Shown here piece after piece: positions 27,288-37,531 of a stretch of DNA of 64,000 nucleotides (its first letter is position 1; each line of letters begins with the position of its first letter). The stretch is taken from the NCBI GenBank assembly GCA_017849585.1, contig JAFIGT010000001.1, positions 1 to 64,000 on the forward strand, given 5' to 3'. The translations under genes were made by a program, and so were the position numbers. Under the pieces are notes generated by a model. The model did no database searches, was not told the DNA's origin, and worked only from the letters and a program-made list of their open reading frames with translations. Source of the DNA: Verrucomicrobium sp. (GTDB lineage: Bacteria > Verrucomicrobiota > Verrucomicrobiia > Methylacidiphilales > UBA1321).

Positions 27288-29699
27288 ATGACTGCCGAAA
27301 TCGTGGTTACCTCCCGTCGCTCTCGTCAACTGATCGTGCAGCCCGAAATTCCGTTCCTGAAATGGCTACGGCGCTTTCTGGCCCGCTTGGGCATTACCGG
27401 TCTGATGTTGGTTCTGGTGCCGGTCATCATCTCCATCATGTGGCTGCGTTACTATGGTATGCCGCAGCAAGTGAAGGACTTGCTACTGACTGAGTTGGCT
27501 CGCCACAACATCCACGTCAGTGTCGATCGGTTGCTCCTCGACCCCACCGGCGGGCTGCTCGCGGACCGGCTCACCCTGTACCGCAAGCCCGACCGGCAGC
27601 AAATCCTCCTCCAGATCGACCGCGCCCGCATCGACTTCGCCTGGCTCTCATGGTGGCAGGGCAAGCCGTTCCTGCAAAGCGCCTCCGTCTCCAACGCGGA
27701 CGTTTCGTTGCCCTTTGGCGACAAGGAGACCATCGACTTCCGGCAAGTGAACGCCCGATTCAACCTCACCGCCGCCGGCCTCGACGTTGTCAGCGCCGAG
27801 GCGCGCCTTCTCAACATTCAGCTTCTGCTGCAAGGCCGCATTCGTTTCAAGGCCCTCCCCGCGCAAGGCAAGGAACTTACCGCCGAGGAGAAAGCACGAC
27901 GCGACGCTCTCTGGCGCAAGATCGAGGATTATGCCGGAGAAATCGAGACGGAGCGGCCCATCAAGTTACAGGGTGAATTTGATATTTCCGCCACCGATCC
28001 GGCCACCTCAACGGCACAGATTGCCCTCTTCACCCGCTTTGCCCGCTGGCGCGGCGTGCAGGTCAATGAACTCGGCCTCACCGCCAAGCTCGCCGATGGC
28101 GTGCTTACGCTGGACGATTTTCACGTTCGTCTCGCACGGGGTGAGTTCAGCCTTTACGGCCAATGGCACGTCACCGAAACCAAGGCGCAACTCGAGTTCA
28201 GCTCCAATCTCGATTTCACACCACTCGCCCCGGCCTTTGAACCGCGCTGGCGCGATGCCCTCTACAAACTCAACTTTGATTCCCTTCCGCAAATCTCCGG
28301 CCGTTGCGACCTCGATTGGACGGAAAAGTTCAGCCTCAGCGTAAACTTGGATCTCGACTGGCGCAACTTCACCTACGGTTCCACCACCTTCGAAAAATTC
28401 AGTCTCGCCCTCGCTTACGACGGCCACCGGCTCCTCATTCCCGATGCCCAACTCCTCACCGGCAACGGCGCACTCAATCTCGAAGTCTATTACGACGGCA
28501 ACCTGCCGCAGGCCAAGGCCCGACTCACCAGCACGATCGATCCCACCGTTTTCACCGGCCTCTTTGGTGAGGGCGCCGACCGCTTCCTGAACAGTTGCCG
28601 GCTCCCGCAAAAGGGCCCCATCCTCAGCCTCACCGCCAGCGGCACCAGCCTGAAAATGGACGATCTCCTGATCAAAGGCTCGGTGACACTCGGTCAATTT
28701 TTCTACAAAAACATCGAGTTCAAGGAAGCCACCTCCAACTTCACCGTGGAGAATCTCAAGCTCACGCTTCCCGACCTCAAGGTGAAACGCACCGAAGGCC
28801 AGGCCACGGGTGGCATTATCTACGACTTCAAAAACCGCACCGCCCAACTTGTCAAATTCACTTCCAACCTCAACGTCGTCGAAGTCGCCCCCGTCCTCGG
28901 CGGCAAATTCCCCCAGTATGTCAATCCGTATCAATTCTCCTCGCCACCCACGCTGAAAGTCGACGGACTCGTGGATCTCCAGGACACCAAGCCCAAGCTC
29001 GACACCAACCTCACCGTCGATATCGATTCCAACGCGACGATGAAATGGCGGCTGTTTAAGGTCGACTTTATCTTCACCAAACCCAAAGGACGGCTCAAGT
29101 TCCTCGACCGCCATCTCACCGTCAGCATTTACCAAAGCGAACTCTTCAGCGGCGGCTTCACTGGCGTACTGGAGATGGACATCTCCAAACCGAAGGCGGA
29201 CTACAACGTCACCTTCGCCATGACCAATGCCGACTTCGCCAAGCTCATGAAGATCGTCTTCAACTCCGACGGCACCACCGGCACGCTCAACGGCAAGACC
29301 TCCTTCAGCGGCACACTCGACGACCTCGAAAGCATCAACGGCACCGGCGAAATGACCATCACCGACGGCTACCTCACCTCCATCCCCTTCCTCGGCGGAC
29401 TCTCCACCGTGCTCAACGCCGTGATCCCCAACTTCGGCTTCGCCAAGGCCAACCGCGCCCGCTCCAATTTCGTCCTCGCCAAGGGGTACATCGAAACGCG
29501 CGACCTGGAAATTTACAGCAGCAACTTCACCCTCATCGGCAATGGCCGCTACCAATTCATCATCGACGATGTCGACCTCAACATCCGCGCCAACGTCCGC
29601 GGCATCGTCGGCCTCCTCCTCTTCCCCGTCAGCAAATTATTCGAGTACCACGGCAGCGGCTCCCTTAAATCCGTGAAGTGGGTTCCGGCGAATTTCTGA
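27288..29699 (+). CDS. AsmA/TamB-like inner-membrane-anchored protein
   Basis: 803 residues. One membrane helix at about 32-52 (LGITGLMLVLVPVIISIMWL) follows a basic cytoplasmic start; the remaining 750 residues are almost all beta-strand pattern, with repeated 'L-x-L-x-D' strands (LTLDDFHVRLARGEFSLYGQWHV, LNLEVYYDGNLPQAKARLTSTID, LKMDDLLIKGSVTLGQFFYKNIEF). The end (GTLNGKTSFSGTLDDLESINGTGEMTITDGYLTSIPFLGGLSTVL) matches the AsmA C-terminal block. AsmA/TamB/YhdP proteins are proposed to form bridges carrying phospholipid to the outer membrane. It divides the feo operon and upp without obvious link. Family membership is by pattern; substrate unknown. Confidence 0.8.
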   Translation: MTAEIVVTSRRSRQLIVQPEIPFLKWLRRFLARLGITGLMLVLVPVIISIMWLRYYGMPQQVKDLLLTELARHNIHVSVDRLLLDPTGGLLADRLTLYRKPDRQQILLQIDRARIDFAWLSWWQGKPFLQSASVSNADVSLPFGDKETIDFRQVNARFNLTAAGLDVVSAEARLLNIQLLLQGRIRFKALPAQGKELTAEEKARRDALWRKIEDYAGEIETERPIKLQGEFDISATDPATSTAQIALFTRFARWRGVQVNELGLTAKLADGVLTLDDFHVRLARGEFSLYGQWHVTETKAQLEFSSNLDFTPLAPAFEPRWRDALYKLNFDSLPQISGRCDLDWTEKFSLSVNLDLDWRNFTYGSTTFEKFSLALAYDGHRLLIPDAQLLTGNGALNLEVYYDGNLPQAKARLTSTIDPTVFTGLFGEGADRFLNSCRLPQKGPILSLTASGTSLKMDDLLIKGSVTLGQFFYKNIEFKEATSNFTVENLKLTLPDLKVKRTEGQATGGIIYDFKNRTAQLVKFTSNLNVVEVAPVLGGKFPQYVNPYQFSSPPTLKVDGLVDLQDTKPKLDTNLTVDIDSNATMKWRLFKVDFIFTKPKGRLKFLDRHLTVSIYQSELFSGGFTGVLEMDISKPKADYNVTFAMTNADFAKLMKIVFNSDGTTGTLNGKTSFSGTLDDLESINGTGEMTITDGYLTSIPFLGGLSTVLNAVIPNFGFAKANRARSNFVLAKGYIETRDLEIYSSNFTLIGNGRYQFIIDDVDLNIRANVRGIVGLLLFPVSKLFEYHGSGSLKSVKWVPANF

Positions 29700-29759
29700 G
29701 TGCCGCGACGAAATTGGATTTCAAATTCCGCTGGTTTCGTTAAACCTGCCCTACCTCGC

Positions 29760-30404
29760 ATGAACACCACCCACGACCACCTCGAAATCATCACCCACCC
29801 GGTGGCCCGGCAACTTCTCACCCGGCTGCGCGATCAGGCAACGCCTCCCCCTGAATTCGCATCCACACTGACCCTTCTCTCCCGCTTCATCGCCCATGCC
29901 GCCTCCACCCACCTTCCCCTCAAGGAAATCTCCATCACCACGCCGCTCGAGCCCACCCCGGGCGTTACCCTCGCCCAGCCCGTGGCGCTGGTCCCCATCC
30001 TGCGGGCCGGACTCGGTTTGATGGATGGATTTCTCGCCCTCTTTCCGCACGCGGCGGTGGGGCACATCGGATTAGCCCGAGATGAAAAAACGCTTTTGCC
30101 CCGCACCTATCTGGAAAAGTTTCCGGCCTTGCTCGGCCCGCGCATCATCTTTGTGCTCGATCCGATGCTCGCCACCGGCGGCAGCGCCTCTCATGCACTG
30201 AAACAACTGAAACTAGCCGGAGCCAAGAATCTTATTTTCTGCTCCGTGCTCGCCGCTCCAGAAGGCGTCGAACGCCTCGCCCAGGATCATCCGGAAGTCC
30301 CGATCATCACCGTTGCGTTGGATCGCCAGCTCAATGAGCGCGGGTACATCCTGCCCGGCCTCGGCGACGCGGGAGACCGTCTCTGCGGTACGCTGGATAT
30401 GTAA
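29760..30404 (+). CDS. upp: Uracil phosphoribosyltransferase
   Basis: 214 residues from ATG 29760 (MNTTHDHLEIITHPVARQLLTRLRD). Conserved blocks: LVPILRAGLGLMDGFL, VGHIGLARDEKTLLPRTYLEKFP, the PRPP-binding loop FVLDPMLATGGSASHALKQLK, and the uracil-binding region ALDRQLNERGYILPGLGDAGDRLCGT. It converts uracil and PRPP to UMP in pyrimidine salvage, in the cytosol. Homologues start with the segment chosen here; the longer frame to 29700 adds non-conserved residues. It follows the AsmA-like gene by about 60 bp and converges with the chemoreceptor gene. Confidence 0.95.
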   Translation: MNTTHDHLEIITHPVARQLLTRLRDQATPPPEFASTLTLLSRFIAHAASTHLPLKEISITTPLEPTPGVTLAQPVALVPILRAGLGLMDGFLALFPHAAVGHIGLARDEKTLLPRTYLEKFPALLGPRIIFVLDPMLATGGSASHALKQLKLAGAKNLIFCSVLAAPEGVERLAQDHPEVPIITVALDRQLNERGYILPGLGDAGDRLCGTLDM

Positions 30405-30413
30405 CGAGGGGCT

Positions 30414-32021
30414 CTACTGCCGCACCACTTCTGCGGCTGACTCGCGGGACCGATCGGACGACCAATCGACGGCTGCGGTTGACGGTGCAGGCACAGATGG
30501 CGGCTCTGACTTGGCTGCAACGCTCCGCCGGTCTTTGCCCTCGCCCTGCACCAGCACCTGCAAGCGCACGGCCACGCAGTTGATATCGCCCGCTTGAGCC
30601 TTGAGTTCCTCGGTCGCGGCAGCACTTTCCTCTGCCCCGGCCGCATTGGATTGCGTGACCTGATCCATCGCGCTTAACGCGCTATTTACTTGTTCGATTC
30701 CCAAATTCTGCTTTTGGCAGGCACCGGAAATCTCCCCGACAATTTCATCCACTTGCCGGACCTGCTCGACAATGGCCAGCAGACTGTCATTCACCATCTC
30801 CGCCGTCTTGTTGATATTCTGTAAATCCGCCGATACCTTCTCCGTAACATCCATGCCGTGATGACTGCTATCGCTGGATTCCTTGATCATCTGTGCGGTT
30901 TCCTTGGCCGCGTCGGCGCTGCGCCGGGCCAGGGCCCGCACCTCGTCGGCCACCACGGCAAAGCCCGCGCCGGATTCGCCCGCCCGCGCCGCTTCCACCG
31001 CCGCATTGATCGATAGAATGTTCGTCTGGAATGCGATCTCATCGATCGTCTTCATGATCTGCGTGATTGCGGAGCTGGAGGAGCTGATCTTGTCCATCGC
31101 CAGCCGCAACTCCTGCGAGGATCGGGCGATGGCGTGCAGCGCCTCCGTCATGGAATTCACATCCCGGGCCGCCTTTTCCGCCGCCATGCGTCCATTGCCT
31201 GCGATTTGCTTGGCCTGCTCCGCGCTGTTCGCGTTACGGCGTGTCATGCCCAGCATCTCCTCCATCGAAGCGCTCGTCTCCTGCAACGAAGCCGCCTGCT
31301 GAGTCGCGCCCTCCGCGACGGAGCGGCTCGCATTCGATACCTTGTGAGAACTTTCATCCAGCTCCTGGCTCGAATTCGCCAGCAGATCGGAAATGCCCTG
31401 CATCTGTCCGGCAATAAAACATTTCAAGCGCCAGCCCGCGAAAAAGAGCGCCAGCACGATCACCCCCACAATGGCTGACAACCAAAGCATGGCCACGCGG
31501 CGTTTCTCTTGAGCCGCCGCAAGGAGCGTTTCGGTTTCCTTCTGCACCGAAGTGTAGTAATTGCGGATCTCGTCGGAAATCTCGTTGAATCTCTGCGTGT
31601 ACTCGCCATTGAGCCGATCGTAAGCCAGCCCACCATTGCCCAGCAAAAAGGCCTCCAGCACCGACTTCTGGCTCGCCGCCAGGACGGTGAATTTGGATTG
31701 CAGCAAAACCGCCCGCCCCTTGGCCTTGGTGATATACTGCAGCGCATTCTTCTGTCGCACATCAATAGCCACCACCACCTTCTCAATCTCGTCCGGATCT
31801 TTCTCGCGCAGGACCGACTGCAAGCCGCGCTGGATACTGGAGATTTCCTCCTGCAACTGGTTCGCTCCATTGAGTTCGTTCAGGGCCGCGTGCGTCAAAG
31901 CGGCCGATTCGCGCAGGGCCGTCATCTGCTGCCAGTAGAAGAGACAGGAGACAATCAACGTCATCACCGCGCAGGTGGACATAAAGAGCAGCAGTTGCCG
32001 CGGGAGACTCATTTGCTTCAT
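30414..32021 (-). CDS. Methyl-accepting chemotaxis protein
   Basis: 535 residues from ATG 32021 (MKQMSLPRQLLLFMSTC). A transmembrane helix (about 10-30), a periplasmic four-helix-type region (about 35-190) with no recognisable ligand motif, and a second helix (about 190-212; LWLSAIVGVIVLALFFAGW) lead to a long coiled-coil signalling domain. The hairpin tip is IDEIAFQTNILSINAAVEAARAGESGAGFAVVADEVRALARRSADAAKET, and the flanking Gln/Glu-rich heptads carry candidate methylation sites. HAMP is not evident. It should report a periplasmic signal to CheA/CheW. The gene upstream (32102-32650) encodes a lone sensor-like domain and is probably co-transcribed. Confidence 0.93.
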   Translation of the reverse strand: MKQMSLPRQLLLFMSTCAVMTLIVSCLFYWQQMTALRESAALTHAALNELNGANQLQEEISSIQRGLQSVLREKDPDEIEKVVVAIDVRQKNALQYITKAKGRAVLLQSKFTVLAASQKSVLEAFLLGNGGLAYDRLNGEYTQRFNEISDEIRNYYTSVQKETETLLAAAQEKRRVAMLWLSAIVGVIVLALFFAGWRLKCFIAGQMQGISDLLANSSQELDESSHKVSNASRSVAEGATQQAASLQETSASMEEMLGMTRRNANSAEQAKQIAGNGRMAAEKAARDVNSMTEALHAIARSSQELRLAMDKISSSSSAITQIMKTIDEIAFQTNILSINAAVEAARAGESGAGFAVVADEVRALARRSADAAKETAQMIKESSDSSHHGMDVTEKVSADLQNINKTAEMVNDSLLAIVEQVRQVDEIVGEISGACQKQNLGIEQVNSALSAMDQVTQSNAAGAEESAAATEELKAQAGDINCVAVRLQVLVQGEGKDRRSVAAKSEPPSVPAPSTAAVDWSSDRSRESAAEVVRQ

Positions 32022-32061
32022 AACCAAAACACCATGTACACTGTTATCAAACCCAAAAGGA

Positions 32062-32094
32062 CGCGCCCCCCCGAAGGGGATGCGGGGAGGCGCG
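32062..32094 (-). terminator. Possible terminator or attenuator between sensor and chemoreceptor genes
   Basis: Minus strand CGCGCC-TCCCC pairs with GGGG-GGCGCG around the loop, then GTCCTTTTGG. The T-run is short, so partial read-through is plausible. It lies in the 80-bp gap between the two genes. Confidence 0.45.
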
Positions 32095-32101
32095 CTGAAA
32101 G

Positions 32102-32650
32102 TCAAAGCTTGGAAAGAGCCAGCCCCACCACCAATGAGCCCACCGGCTGCCCACCTTCCAGTATGGGCACGGCCACCTGCACCTGTTGCAATCCGGTCGA
32201 TTCATCCACCTCGACGGCGCCCTGCCATGTCTTGCCGCTCATGGGAAGGTCATGCTTCGGCTTACCCTTGTGACTCCATCCGGTGGTTTTGGCTAGAAAG
32301 GCCACTTTGAGGCCGTCGCTGCCATTGACAAAAGCCTCGGCGATTTCGGGCGTCTTCTTGCTCTTGAGAAATTGCCCTGCCGGATTTGTACTGAAACTGC
32401 GCACAAAGGGGTCGAGAATCGTGAGCGTTTTCCATGTGTCCTGCGTCATCGCCGCATCGGCCGCTGGCAACGCCGTATTATGCGCCACCACCGCCTTCGC
32501 CAATGCCGGATCACTGGCCCAAGCCTGAATCTCTTTTACTTTGGCATCCACCTTGGCCTGCACGGCAGGATCAAGACCCTCCGCGTGAACCGTGAAGATG
32601 ACGCCCAAAAACAACCCCAGTACCAACCAATTTCCCACGTGCTTTTTCAT
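32102..32650 (-). CDS. Periplasmic sensor-like (Cache/PDC-type) protein
   Basis: 182 residues. A signal peptide (about 1-23: MKKHVGNWLVLGLFLGVIFTVHA) and then a soluble domain: helical start (VQAKVDAKVKEIQAWASDPALAKAVVAHN), then strands with IAEAFVNGSDGLKVAFLAKTTGWSHKGKPKHDLPMSGKTWQGAVEVDESTGLQQVQVAVPILEGGQPVGSLVVGLAL. The last part is the PDC/Cache fold seen outside chemoreceptors and kinases ('VPI-x-x-x-G-x-x-V-G-x-L'). Here it stands alone, with no membrane anchor after the signal. It is the first gene before an MCP and may bind a ligand and present it to that receptor. Domain call by pattern; partner inferred. Confidence 0.72.
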   Translation of the reverse strand: MKKHVGNWLVLGLFLGVIFTVHAEGLDPAVQAKVDAKVKEIQAWASDPALAKAVVAHNTALPAADAAMTQDTWKTLTILDPFVRSFSTNPAGQFLKSKKTPEIAEAFVNGSDGLKVAFLAKTTGWSHKGKPKHDLPMSGKTWQGAVEVDESTGLQQVQVAVPILEGGQPVGSLVVGLALSKL

Positions 32651-32931
32651 AGTCGTATCAGCCTCATCGGATAAGCTTGAGTTGACTTAAGTATTAAGTA
32701 TCACATCACGTACCACGACTAAAACTATCACGATCTCTAATTGCGACAAAACGACACCCTTCGTTTTTATCTGAGACAATATGCCTCCGTCGCCGATGGA
32801 GTTTCTCTTCCGGCTTTGCGCCCTAGATCATTGATGCTACGATGTTAATCCAGCCACAGTCCCTGTTTCACTCCTCATCACCGAGTGGCCCGATTCATGC
32901 ACCGTCTAAAACAGATAGAGACTAAAACATT

Positions 32932-35544
32932 ATGGACCTCAGCAAATTCACCGAAAAAGCCCAAGTCGCCCTTTCCGAAGCCCAGGACAGCGCCGTGCGT
33001 TATGGCCATCAAGGCATTGACGTCGAGCATGTCCTCGCAGCTCTCTTGAAACAGGAAGGCGGTCTCGCTCCGCGCTTGCTGGAACGCGCCGGAGTGAACG
33101 TGGAATTGCTCGCCTCGAAACTCGAGGATGATCTCAAGCGCCAGCCGTCCGTCAGCGGCTCCGGCAACATCTATCTCACCCAGCGCACCAACCAACTTTA
33201 CGTCCGCGCTCAGGATGAAGCGAAAAAGCTCAAGGACGAATACACTAGCGTGGAGCATCTCCTGCTCGCCATGCTCAGTGAGCCCGCCTCTACGCCCATC
33301 GGCAAGATTTTCAAGGAACTCCACCTCACCCGCGCGACGTTCCTCAAGGCCATGATGGAAGTGCGCGGCAACCAGCGCGTCACCAGTCAGAATCCGGAAT
33401 CGACCTATGAGGCGCTCGAAAAATATGGCCGCGATCTGACCAAGCTCGCCGCCGCGGGAAAACTCGATCCCGTCATCGGTCGCGATATGGAAATCCGCCG
33501 CGCCATCCAGGTTCTCTCCCGCCGCACGAAGAACAACCCTGTGCTGATCGGTGAACCCGGCGTAGGAAAAACCGCCATTGTGGAGGGTCTCGCACAGCGC
33601 ATCATCGCAAAGGATGTGCCAGAAAGCTTGAAGGAAAAGAGCCTCGTCGCACTCGACCTCGGCGCACTCATTGCCGGTGCCAAGTTCCGCGGTGAATTCG
33701 AGGAACGCCTCAAGGCCGTTCTCCAGGAAATCACCAAGGCCGAAGGCAAAATCATTCTCTTCATCGACGAAATTCACACCATGGTCGGCGCAGGCAAAGC
33801 CGAAGGAGCGATGGACGCCGGGCAGATGCTCAAGCCGATGCTCGCGCGTGGGGAATTGCACTGCATCGGTGCAACCACGCTCGATGAATACCGCAAGTAC
33901 ATCGAGAAGGATGCCGCACTCGAACGCCGTTTCCAACCGGTGATGGTGAACGAACCGAGCGTCGAAGATACCATTTCCATTTTGCGCGGCCTGAGCCAGC
34001 GTTATGAGATTCACCACGGTGTGCGCATTCAGGACGCCGCCCTCGTTGCCGCGGCTACGCTCTCGCACCGCTATATTTCCGACCGCTTCCTGCCGGACAA
34101 GGCCATTGACCTCATCGACGAAGCCGCCGCCAAGCTGCGCACGGAAATCGAAAGCATGCCGGAGGAACTCGAAAATCTCGAGCGCCGCATCATGCAACTC
34201 GAGATCGAGCGCGAGGCCTTGCGCAAGGAAAAGGACGAGTCCTCCAAGAACCGCTTGAAGGATCTGGAAAAAGAACTCGCCGAGTTAAAGAGCTCCCGCA
34301 ACGCCCTCAAGGCCCAATGGACCAGCGAAAAAGAAGCTGTCAACAAGGTAAACGTCCTGCGTGAGGAACTCGAAAAAGTGCAGCACGAAATCGAGACCGC
34401 GCAACGCCAGTCCGACCTCAGCAAGGTCGCGGAACTCCGCTACGGCAAACTCCCGCAACTCGAAAAACAGATCAAGGACGAGGAAGACAAACAGTCCAAG
34501 CGCAGCAACACCGGACGCCTCATTCAAGAGGAAGTCACCGCGGATGAAATCGCCGAGGTGGTCGCCCGCTGGACCGGAGTGCCCGTCTCCCGGCTGCTCG
34601 AAGGTGAGAAGGATAAACTCCTGCGCCTCGATACCATCCTCCACGAACGCGTCATTGGTCAGGACGAAGCCGTCCAAGCCGTCGCCGATGCCGTCATCCG
34701 CGCCCGCTCCGGTTTGAAGGATCCGAAGCGCCCGATCGGCTCCTTCATCTTCCTCGGCCCGACCGGCGTCGGCAAAACCGAACTCGCCCGCGCCCTCGCA
34801 GAAGCCCTCTTCGACAGCGAAGACAACATCGTGCGTATCGACATGTCTGAGTACATGGAGAAGCACACCGTCGCCCGCCTGATCGGAGCGCCCCCCGGCT
34901 ACATCGGTTATGATGAGGGCGGCCAGCTCACCGAAGCCGTCCGTCGCAAGCCGTACTGCGTGGTCCTCTTCGATGAAATCGAAAAAGCCCACAGCGACGT
35001 CTTCAACGTGTTTCTGCAAATCCTCGACGATGGCCGCCTCACCGACAGCCAGGGCCGCACCGTCGATTTCAAGAACACGATCATCATCATGACGTCCAAT
35101 ATCGCGAGCCCGATCCTCCTGGAAAACCATTCCGAGACCGGCGAAATCTCCGAGAACGTCCGCAAGAAAGTCATGGCTGAACTGCGCCAGCACTTCCGCC
35201 CGGAATTCCTCAATCGCGTCGACGAAACCGTCCTCTTCAAGCCGCTCACACTGGCCGAGATCAAGAAGATCATCGACCTCCAGCTCGCTTTGATCCGCCA
35301 ACGGCTCGCCCCGCGCTACATCACGCTCGACCTCACCGACGCCGCCCGCGAACTCATCGCCCATGCCGGGTACGATCCCGTTTACGGCGCGCGTCCGCTC
35401 AAGCGTTACCTCCAACGGCAGATCGAGACCAACCTCTCCCGCAAGCTGCTCGCGGGCGAAGTCACCGACCATTCCGCCGTCACCGTCGACGCGAAGAAAG
35501 GCGAACTCATCTTCACCTCGAAACCCGTCACCAAGCCTGCTTAA
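32932..35544 (+). CDS. clpB: ATP-dependent disaggregase ClpB
   Basis: 870 residues, normal for ClpB. N-terminal Clp_N repeats (about 5-145), AAA+ module 1 with Walker A GEPGVGKT (207-214) and [13 protein letters not shown], the long coiled-coil middle domain (about 400-530; [30 protein letters not shown]) that distinguishes ClpB from ClpA/ClpC, AAA+ module 2 with Walker A GPTGVGKT (609-616), and the D2-small domain ([26 protein letters not shown]). It rescues aggregated protein with DnaK. No CIRCE element is seen upstream; regulation unclear. An 8-bp hairpin overlaps the stop codon, without a T-run. Confidence 0.97.
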   Translation: MDLSKFTEKAQVALSEAQDSAVRYGHQGIDVEHVLAALLKQEGGLAPRLLERAGVNVELLASKLEDDLKRQPSVSGSGNIYLTQRTNQLYVRAQDEAKKLKDEYTSVEHLLLAMLSEPASTPIGKIFKELHLTRATFLKAMMEVRGNQRVTSQNPESTYEALEKYGRDLTKLAAAGKLDPVIGRDMEIRRAIQVLSRRTKNNPVLIGEPGVGKTAIVEGLAQRIIAKDVPESLKEKSLVALDLGALIAGAKFRGEFEERLKAVLQEITKAEGKIILFIDEIHTMVGAGKAEGAMDAGQMLKPMLARGELHCIGATTLDEYRKYIEKDAALERRFQPVMVNEPSVEDTISILRGLSQRYEIHHGVRIQDAALVAAATLSHRYISDRFLPDKAIDLIDEAAAKLRTEIESMPEELENLERRIMQLEIEREALRKEKDESSKNRLKDLEKELAELKSSRNALKAQWTSEKEAVNKVNVLREELEKVQHEIETAQRQSDLSKVAELRYGKLPQLEKQIKDEEDKQSKRSNTGRLIQEEVTADEIAEVVARWTGVPVSRLLEGEKDKLLRLDTILHERVIGQDEAVQAVADAVIRARSGLKDPKRPIGSFIFLGPTGVGKTELARALAEALFDSEDNIVRIDMSEYMEKHTVARLIGAPPGYIGYDEGGQLTEAVRRKPYCVVLFDEIEKAHSDVFNVFLQILDDGRLTDSQGRTVDFKNTIIIMTSNIASPILLENHSETGEISENVRKKVMAELRQHFRPEFLNRVDETVLFKPLTLAEIKKIIDLQLALIRQRLAPRYITLDLTDAARELIAHAGYDPVYGARPLKRYLQRQIETNLSRKLLAGEVTDHSAVTVDAKKGELIFTSKPVTKPA

Positions 35545-35620
35545 TTGCAGGCTTCCGGTCCGGAGAGCGATCAGCCTGGGTTTTCAGTACACCCCGAAGC
35601 TTGCGGTGGAGGCAGATAAT

Positions 35621-36439
35621 CTATGCACTCTTTGAAGCAGGAAGTTTCTTAAGAACTCCAACTCTTCCATCTGAGCCCAATTTCTCATATACCCCAGTTC
35701 GAGCTGCATTTTCGAAAACACGCTCAATTTCGAACCATGTCGTTGAGACATCATCGAGAAAAAGGTATCCTCCCGGACGCAACAACCGCGACATAAACTC
35801 AAGTTCGCGAGACAGGTAATTTCCCTCGTGATTTCCATCAATCAACGCAAAATCAAATGTACTCGGGCAAAGCTTGGCGAGATTTTCCAATTGGTTCTCA
35901 CAGGAAGGCTCGCTTGAATAAACGTTATCAGCTTTGAGATAGGCGTAAGGCGTTGAATAATCCCGACCATCATCTGCTACACTTTTTTCTAAAGAATACC
36001 CTGTGAGAATCATAGCGTTTTTCTGCAAACCAAAGTGATTTAATAAACTGAGAACTTTGCCCTGCGGATTAGCTATATTCCGATGCGTAATATTAGGATC
36101 GATACCCAGAATGACCGACTCGGAATTGAGTTGCCTCAGAACGCTCGCGAAGAAACTCAAGGAAACACCTTGAAAATTTCCAACGTGCAAACCTTTCAGC
36201 ACGTTTTTACCACTCAAAAAAGTAGCTAAGTAGCGCAGGGAATCTTGGGGCATGCTCCCCGACAAATCCCCTCCAATCGAGAGAAGATATCGTTCGACCT
36301 CATCAAACGAAAATTCTCCCACGGCAGGATGCGCTGTTAATCGATGCCCTTCTCGAATCTTTTCATTTTTCCAATCCCGCAATTTGATCCATAGTGCGTA
36401 AGGGACAAGCCACCGGGCAATATCGTTCACTAATTGCAT
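35621..36439 (-). CDS. Class I SAM-dependent methyltransferase
   Basis: 272 residues. N-terminal 90 residues are helical (VNDIARWLVPYALWIKLRDWKNEKIREGHRL). The Rossmann part begins at GLHVGNFQGVSLSFFASVLRQL (motif I region), and the diagnostic acidic end is DFALIDGNHEGNYLSRELEFMSRLLRPGGYLFLDDVS, typical of Methyltransf_24 enzymes that modify sugars or small metabolites. The gene is more A+T rich than clpB beside it and lies on the opposite strand, beside the glycosyltransferase cluster at 36560-39221. A role in polysaccharide or glycan tailoring is plausible but only by position. Confidence 0.8.
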   Translation of the reverse strand: MQLVNDIARWLVPYALWIKLRDWKNEKIREGHRLTAHPAVGEFSFDEVERYLLSIGGDLSGSMPQDSLRYLATFLSGKNVLKGLHVGNFQGVSLSFFASVLRQLNSESVILGIDPNITHRNIANPQGKVLSLLNHFGLQKNAMILTGYSLEKSVADDGRDYSTPYAYLKADNVYSSEPSCENQLENLAKLCPSTFDFALIDGNHEGNYLSRELEFMSRLLRPGGYLFLDDVSTTWFEIERVFENAARTGVYEKLGSDGRVGVLKKLPASKSA

Positions 36440-36559
36440 GATCTCTCATTGCTATGATAATGCAGCATAGACGTCAATAAGCATCCCTTTATGTACACGG
36501 CAACCCACAAAACTTCCTTGGTCTTGCTACTGGCCTTGTGGAACAATTAGCACAACGAG

Positions 36560-37531
36560 ATGGCCCTCAAACTACCGATCATTGTCCCCACCTGCGAAAT
36601 TGGCCGACTCGGCAATGCGCTGCTTTCTGGCGCTCACACCCTCGCCTTTTGTCTCGAACACGATCTCTATTTCACCCATCTCTGGTTCGAGAGATTTGCC
36701 AACGACTTTCCCGCCACACGTTACAGTCTCTTTTGCAGTCGCCCCTCCTTTCCCTGGTTCCCGGTCCCGCGCTCCTGCCGGGGATGGGCCTTTAATCTCG
36801 CTCGATTCCTCAAGCGATTGATTCCGGGCCGCCGCGCTGAAGTTCCCACCGTTTTCTCTAATATCCCGGAATGCGTCGAACGTCGCATTACCTTCACCCG
36901 CATCGCGGGCAAAATCGGACGCTATGATATCAATCTCGCCACGGAAGTGCGCTTGGATGAGCCGTCCTTTTTCGACTCCATCCACGACTGCTGGATTGTG
37001 AATTTGCGGGGCTGGCGTTACCGCGCTCCTCGGCTCGTGGAAAAACAAGCCGCCATCATTCGACAACACTTTAGACCCAATCGTGAAATCGAAAATGCCG
37101 CCACGACTGCATTGGAACAAGCCCGACGTGAGAGTGATGTGGTGATTGGCCTGCATGTCCGCCAGACCGACTATCAAAGCTGGCAGGAAGGTAATTTCTT
37201 CTACAGCGGGGAGGATTACCTGCAACTCATGCGCCACTTGATTACGCTATTCCCGCACCAACGCGTCAAATTCCTGATCTGTTCGGATCAACTCCCCGAA
37301 TCAATCCGCTCCAGCGACATGCCTTTTGTGACCGGACCCGGTTCACCGCTCACCGATATCTATTCCCTCGCCCAGTGCGACTATCTCGTCGGCCCACCCA
37401 GCACCTTCTCTCTTTGGGCCTCTTTTTACGGTCAAAAACCACTCTGCCATGTAGAAAAAGCAACGGCACGCCCCTCGCTCTCTGATTTTGCGGTCGCAAC
37501 CCAGCTCACCTGGAAATACGACGGGTTATGA
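36560..37531 (+). CDS. Alpha-1,2-fucosyltransferase-like glycosyltransferase (GT11-type)
   Basis: 323 residues. The N-terminal GRLGN motif (about 15-19), the donor-binding GLHVRQTDYQ (family HxRRxDY, with Q for one Arg), and ending CDYLVGPPSTFSLWASFYGQKP (the 'S-x-F-S-x-W-A' block) match GT11/GT74-like enzymes that transfer fucose, or a related deoxysugar, from GDP-sugar. The missing second Arg makes the exact sugar uncertain. First of three genes; its stop overlaps the next start by 4 bp (ATGA). It is divergent from the methyltransferase at 35621. Confidence 0.8.
   Translation: MALKLPIIVPTCEIGRLGNALLSGAHTLAFCLEHDLYFTHLWFERFANDFPATRYSLFCSRPSFPWFPVPRSCRGWAFNLARFLKRLIPGRRAEVPTVFSNIPECVERRITFTRIAGKIGRYDINLATEVRLDEPSFFDSIHDCWIVNLRGWRYRAPRLVEKQAAIIRQHFRPNREIENAATTALEQARRESDVVIGLHVRQTDYQSWQEGNFFYSGEDYLQLMRHLITLFPHQRVKFLICSDQLPESIRSSDMPFVTGPGSPLTDIYSLAQCDYLVGPPSTFSLWASFYGQKPLCHVEKATARPSLSDFAVATQLTWKYDGL

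Noticed and set aside
32651-32931. CIRCE or heat-shock sigma promoter before clpB
   Set aside because: Neither the TTAGCACTC-N9-GAGTGCTAA dyad nor a CTTGAA/CCCCAT pair is present.
35533-35554. Terminator at the clpB stop
   Set aside because: The 8-bp hairpin overlaps the stop codon but is followed by no T-run, so it was not listed as a terminator.
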